Of a stretch of DNA of 64,000 nucleotides, positions 60,864 to 64,000 are shown piece after piece. Both the position numbers and the translations under genes were made by a program. This DNA comes from Fuerstiella sp. (GTDB lineage: Bacteria > Planctomycetota > Planctomycetia > Planctomycetales > Planctomycetaceae): contig JALHMY010000014.1 in the NCBI GenBank assembly GCA_022843805.1, positions 1 through 64,000 of the forward strand, given 5' to 3'. The first letter of the stretch is position 1; every line of letters begins with the position of its first letter. The notes below the pieces were generated by a model. It was not told the DNA's origin and searched no databases. It worked only from the letters and a program-made list of their open reading frames with translations.

Positions 60864-60953
60864 CCTCGGCCTTCGGCCGACCCCTCCCACTACGCTTCGC
60901 TGCGCGGGAGGGGAGGGTTTTAAAACCTCCTCCCCCGGCGAAGCCGGGGGAGG
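60864..60953. repeat. GC-rich hairpin repeat, copy 1
   Basis: CGGCCTTCGGCCG, then CCCTCCCAC..CGCTTCGC..GGGAGGGG, then CCTCCCCCGGCGAAGCCGGG: three successive hairpins in 90 bases. The unit recurs at 61044-61139. TTTTAAAA separates the second and third hairpins. This is a frequent type of planctomycete intergenic repeat. Confidence 0.82.
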
Positions 60954-61043
60954 TCGATCGAGCGATAGCAAGATCGGGAGGGGGCCGGTGAACGGAGGGT
61001 TGCGGGTGTTGTTGGACCGGCGTTCTGTGCCACCCGCGGCGGG

Positions 61044-61139
61044 CCCTCCCCCGGCCTGACGGCCGACCCCTCCCACTTCGCTTCGCTGTGCGGGAGGGGA
61101 GGTTATTTAAACCTCCTCCCCCCAGAAAAGCTGGGGGAG
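61044..61139. repeat. GC-rich hairpin repeat, copy 2
   Basis: Same order of hairpins as 60864-60953, including GGCCGACCCCTCCCACTTCG and a TTATTTAA spacer. The last hairpin is CTCCCCCCAGAAAAGCTGGG. The copies are direct repeats about 180 bases apart. Confidence 0.82.
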
Positions 61140-61155
61140 CGAAACGGGTCGCCGA

Positions 61156-61314
61156 ATTTCCCTGCGGGACAATCAGGGAATCACTCACCACGTTGCGCGT
61201 GACGAAATCGAAGAAAGAACGAGGCTTCAGATTTCAGCCATGCCGGAAGGCCTTGCGGGCAGCCTGACTCCTCAGGAGTTAGCCAGTCTGGTTGCCTATT
61301 TGCAGTCGTTGTAA
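61156..61314 (+). pseudogene. Cytochrome-c-like (PVC haem-domain) C-terminal remnant
   Basis: In one frame the sequence reads RDNQGITHHVARDEIEERTR then LQISAMPEGLAGSLTPQELA, then SLVAYLQSL and stop. This is the C-terminal end of c-type cytochrome domains attached to planctomycete membrane-bound dehydrogenases, where the Met of MPEGL is the sixth haem ligand and LTxQELxDLxAYLxSL closes the domain. The CxxCH part and everything before it are absent; repeat DNA adjoins directly. It is a remnant of a deleted gene. Confidence 0.68.
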
Positions 61315-61393
61315 AGAGAAAATTCATTGACAACAACTGTATACACACAGCGAATGCATACAAAGGTGCGACGCAGATGTTAGATTGCAGTCT

Positions 61394-61957
61394 ATGCCAA
61401 CAGATGTGCCGGACAGCCAGCTTCTTCTGGATCGCGATTCAAACGCGTGGGACGAATTGTATCGCGCGGTCTGCCGACGAACTTATCGTCTGCTCCACAC
61501 TGTAACTGGCGCGAAAAAGTCTGTTCTCGAAGAACTGAATCAGGAGGTCTGGCTGTCCGCAATCAGTTCCATTGAACGCTTCGATGCGACTCGAGGCACG
61601 CCTCAGGATTGGGTTCTCGGCATTGCTCGATTTAAGGGGCTGACTTATCTGAGAAAACAGTATACCAGTCGACTTGTTTTCGCTGGCAGCAGCAGTGAAC
61701 TGCCGCAGCTCGCGGCGGCACCGGCCGAAACTTCAGATCGAGAAGAGCGTCTCATGTTATTGCGGGCAGCAATCGCTTCTCTGCCCGAGAACTGGCAGTA
61801 TCTGCTCCGGCAGAAGTACGAAGCGGGACTGAGTGTTAAAGAGATGTCTGAACTGGCCGGCATCACTGTCAAAACCGTCGAATCAAAACTCGCACGAGCC
61901 CGGCAGCGACTGCGAGATCTGTACCGTAACATTCTTCGGGAGATGCCTGAGTTATGA
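61394..61957 (+). CDS. ECF-type RNA polymerase sigma factor
   Basis: The 187-residue product (ATG 61394; TTG 61385 also in frame) has both conserved regions of ECF sigma factors. Region 2 (~10-85) contains WDELYRAVCRRTYRLLHTVT, LEELNQEVWLSAISSIERFD and GTPQDWVLGIARFKGLTYLR, matching -10 element contacts. Region 4 (~120-180) contains LPENWQYLLRQKYEAGLSVK, EMSELAGITVKTVESKLARA and RQRLRDLYRN, the helix-turn-helix for the -35 element. Between them is a short Ala/Ser-rich linker. The stop overlaps the start of the next gene (ATGA), which encodes the likely anti-sigma protein. The target promoters are unknown. Confidence 0.92.
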   Translation: MPTDVPDSQLLLDRDSNAWDELYRAVCRRTYRLLHTVTGAKKSVLEELNQEVWLSAISSIERFDATRGTPQDWVLGIARFKGLTYLRKQYTSRLVFAGSSSELPQLAAAPAETSDREERLMLLRAAIASLPENWQYLLRQKYEAGLSVKEMSELAGITVKTVESKLARARQRLRDLYRNILREMPEL

Positions 61958-63708
61958 ACGATGCGAATGAATTCTCCGACGAAGAACTTGCAGAAGCGTT
62001 CCGGCTCAGCAGCGCGGAAGAAACTCCTTCAGAGTCACATATTGAATCCCTGCGATCGCAGCTGCTGGCACAAACTTCCTCTTCAGGACGGGTATTGTCA
62101 GTGGAGAGGCTATCCGCTCGGGCGTTCGCAGTCTGCGGGTTGCCAGCACAGGAAACCACGACGGGACCATCGGATGTCCAGATCAATGGCTCAGCTCAGC
62201 GTGCGTTTGGGATTACGGGAAAGCTGGCTCTGTTCGCGGCAATGACCGCTCTGATTGTTGTGGCGGTCATGCCATTCTCCGTAAACGCAGCGGCCAGCCT
62301 GACAACGGCGCTTAGAGCCACTCGCATGCAGTTGTGGATTCATGCGAAAACTGTGATTGAGCACGAAGGTGAACTGACCACGTCAGAGTCATGGTGTTCG
62401 CCACTGCATCGCATTGCCGCGTTTCGATCGCCCCAGCATCTGCACTTTGTCAACTATCAGAGCGGGATTCAGTCGAGCAGTTCCATTGAGCGGAATATCA
62501 TTTATCACTGGCGTGCCAATCCACGAACGGAGGAATTCGGCCGAACTTTTGTTCTTGCTTTGCTCAGCGAAGACAATCTGCAGTCTGCACTTCCCATGCA
62601 TACGATCAGTCGGATTCAGAAAAGCGACATCCAGGTCAGTGGTCGTCCCGGAATACAGTATTCGTTTGCGCTTGAATCGAAGGATCAGCCCTCTGTTCGC
62701 CAGAAGGTTGTTGTTCAGGTCGATCGAAGTACACGACAGATCGTCGCATGGGATGAGGATCACTCGGGTGGCATGCGTGTAAAGACCGTGTTTGACTACC
62801 CGGAATCCGGGCCACGCGATATTTATGAACTCGGTGCCGCCAGAAATGCCGAAGTCGTCGATCGTGTTGCCAGCAGTGACATCGTCAGAATGGCCGAAAA
62901 GTTTGGACAGCAGGTTCTGAATTTCGGCGACTACGAAGCCATCGTCATTGACCAGCTGCAATCGAAGGACGGAAGTGACATCGGTGCACCGCTCTATCGT
63001 CGATTTCGTCGGGATGGTGTCCGGTTTCAGGTTGATTTGCTGAAAGGCAGTCAGCCGAATATTGAAGTCCCGCCTGATGCCGAGTTTTCGTGGTGGCAGT
63101 CGAATCAATCGCTGTTCCAATCGACGCCCCTCGCGCTGTGTGATGGCAAATCCTGCACAATTTACCCCTCAGAAGATGCTCGACTGGCTATTGCCGATGA
63201 ACTGCTTCCGCTCTCCGGGACAGAATCTGTTGTCCCCATCATCGTCGCGGAAAACCAGACGGGTTCGATAACGATTCCCGTATGGCCGTCTGTCTGGCCG
63301 GAGTATGCATGTCGTCCAATGATCATCACGAGCGATCCCACGGTTCGCTTTGAAATTGATCCCGCCGGAAGTGATGGACCAGCAGACACGCTTCGGCTGC
63401 GAGTGCTGAAACCTGACAGTCCATTCTCTGTGGAGCCCGCCAACTACTGGCTGGACCCTGATCATGATTACTGTGTGGTGAAATCGCTGATGTCAAAACC
63501 CGATTTCGACATGTTGGCCGGCAGTCCCCGGGAAAGAAAAATTCTCTTCGAATTTTCGGACTTTGTGCAATCACCCACCGGTATTCAGTATGCAAGAAAA
63601 AGGGTCAGCTCCGATTTGGGTACCCAGCAGCGACGACTGACACGATTCATCCTCAATACCAGCGTCTCCGGCTCGGCTCCCATGAATCCGTCTCCCCGGG
63701 AACACTGA
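61954..63708 (+). CDS. Membrane-bound anti-sigma-like protein with large periplasmic domain
   Basis: The 584-residue product starts with an acidic cytoplasmic region (~1-85, DANEFSDEELAEAFRLSSAE). One membrane segment at ~90-112 (LALFAAMTALIVVAVMPFSV) follows, then a ~470-residue outer domain. The middle (MQLWIHAKTVIEHEGELTTS, VVVQVDRSTRQIVAWDEDHS, TVFDYPESGPRDIYELGA) resembles the LolA/outer-membrane lipoprotein-sorting type fold often found in planctomycete anti-sigma proteins. The ATGA coupling to the sigma gene and the single-span topology are the reasons for the anti-sigma call; no zinc-binding HxxxCxxC is seen at the N-terminus. It probably senses an envelope signal and holds the sigma factor. 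Confidence 0.78.
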   Translation: MNDANEFSDEELAEAFRLSSAEETPSESHIESLRSQLLAQTSSSGRVLSVERLSARAFAVCGLPAQETTTGPSDVQINGSAQRAFGITGKLALFAAMTALIVVAVMPFSVNAAASLTTALRATRMQLWIHAKTVIEHEGELTTSESWCSPLHRIAAFRSPQHLHFVNYQSGIQSSSSIERNIIYHWRANPRTEEFGRTFVLALLSEDNLQSALPMHTISRIQKSDIQVSGRPGIQYSFALESKDQPSVRQKVVVQVDRSTRQIVAWDEDHSGGMRVKTVFDYPESGPRDIYELGAARNAEVVDRVASSDIVRMAEKFGQQVLNFGDYEAIVIDQLQSKDGSDIGAPLYRRFRRDGVRFQVDLLKGSQPNIEVPPDAEFSWWQSNQSLFQSTPLALCDGKSCTIYPSEDARLAIADELLPLSGTESVVPIIVAENQTGSITIPVWPSVWPEYACRPMIITSDPTVRFEIDPAGSDGPADTLRLRVLKPDSPFSVEPANYWLDPDHDYCVVKSLMSKPDFDMLAGSPRERKILFEFSDFVQSPTGIQYARKRVSSDLGTQQRRLTRFILNTSVSGSAPMNPSPREH

Positions 63709-63741
63709 CATCGGGCGTAATTGTCGACTTATGGCATGCGA

Positions 63742-63788
63742 GCTCGTACTCGTACTCAGCACCGCGGTACTCGTACTCGTACTCGATC
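63742..63788. repeat. TACTCG hexamer repeat
   Basis: Runs of TCGTAC units (GCTCGTACTCGTACTC, then GGTACTCGTACTCGTACTCG) lie on either side of AGCACCGC. This simple repeat is common between planctomycete genes and has no known function. Confidence 0.8.
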
Positions 63789-64000
63789 ACCACCAAAGCG
63801 ACCAATATTCATGATGAATCAGAACACGCCCCCTCCCCGAACGACCTCGAAGAGTCAATTCCTGTTGCCAAATTTATGTTGCCATCGACTTCAAAGATCC
63901 CGAACGCAATCGATCGTCGTTCTTCCGGCTCTTTGTGTCTTCGCGCCTCTGCGTAAAATCCTTCAGTCACACAAAGACGCCAGGAAAACGGTCCTCGTCG
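63789..64000. other. Right edge, no supported gene
   Basis: No coding sequence is apparent after the anti-sigma gene. Near the edge, TTTGTGTCTTCGCGCCTCTG and, further on, CACAAAGACGCCAGGAAAAC form a loose inverted pair typical of intergenic repeats. Confidence 0.45.

Overview
The window reads as a chromosomal segment of a marine-type member of the Planctomycetota. The inference rests on family content rather than any marker gene: two tandem ~780-residue sulfatases plus a third with its own formylglycine-generating enzyme, a large DUF1583/WD40-like secreted protein, a mu-protocadherin-like RPG-repeat surface protein, a Planctomycete-type ECF sigma factor/anti-sigma pair, and several GC-rich intergenic hairpin repeat families. 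No tRNA, rRNA or CRISPR array was seen.

Layout. 1-1.4 kb: remains of a mobile element on the minus strand (serine recombinase C-terminus, a small coupled gene, and the N-terminal part of a phage/plasmid-type primase running off the window). 1.6-4.6 kb: a secreted C39-like protein, a coupled DUF5678-like/retropepsin-like pair, then debris of a DUF932 gene and an IS1634-type transposase. 4.6-17 kb: sulfated-glycan region with two tandem sulfatases, a membrane protein, a flavin disulfide oxidoreductase, a third sulfatase, its FGE activator and a secreted SnoaL-like protein. 17-26 kb: cell-surface genes (RPG-repeat protein, two porins, a predicted beta-barrel) and a secreted amidohydrolase. 26-27 kb: two copies of a 150-bp repeat.

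27.2-41.5 kb is the most distinctive block: a fused E1-alpha/beta 2-oxoacid dehydrogenase, an overlapping E2 acyltransferase with an added C-terminal zinc ribbon, a membrane hexapeptide-acyltransferase ending in a carrier-protein domain, a 2540-residue reducing polyketide synthase (KS-AT-DH-MT-ER-KR-ACP, no thioesterase) and an overlapping gene of unknown family. I infer that the E1/E2 pair makes an acyl unit for a carrier protein of the PKS line, as the E1/E2-like NapB/NapD pair does in naphthyridinomycin biosynthesis. A small DUF3052-like gene follows an attC-like palindrome.

42.7-48.7 kb: PhoD-like phosphoesterase; short (class III-like) hybrid-cluster protein and protoglobin, a plausible nitrosative-stress pair; then an exporter operon collapsed by two internal deletions. 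48.8-59 kb: arsenic genes (acr3 split by an IS630 element with a clean TA duplication, arsR, arsS, arsM) interleaved with unrelated planctomycete genes. 59-64 kb: an orphan Hcp-type T6SS tube protein, a DUF1579 protein, repeats with a cytochrome-c remnant, and the ECF sigma/anti-sigma pair.

Dispersed repeats are a major part of the window. At least five families occur in two or three copies each: a 105-bp palindrome, a 150-bp element with paired inverted motifs, inverted-repeat-bounded GAGGGCGAGGCTCCTG arrays, a 73-bp near-perfect hairpin, and a Gly-rich C-tract hairpin pair.
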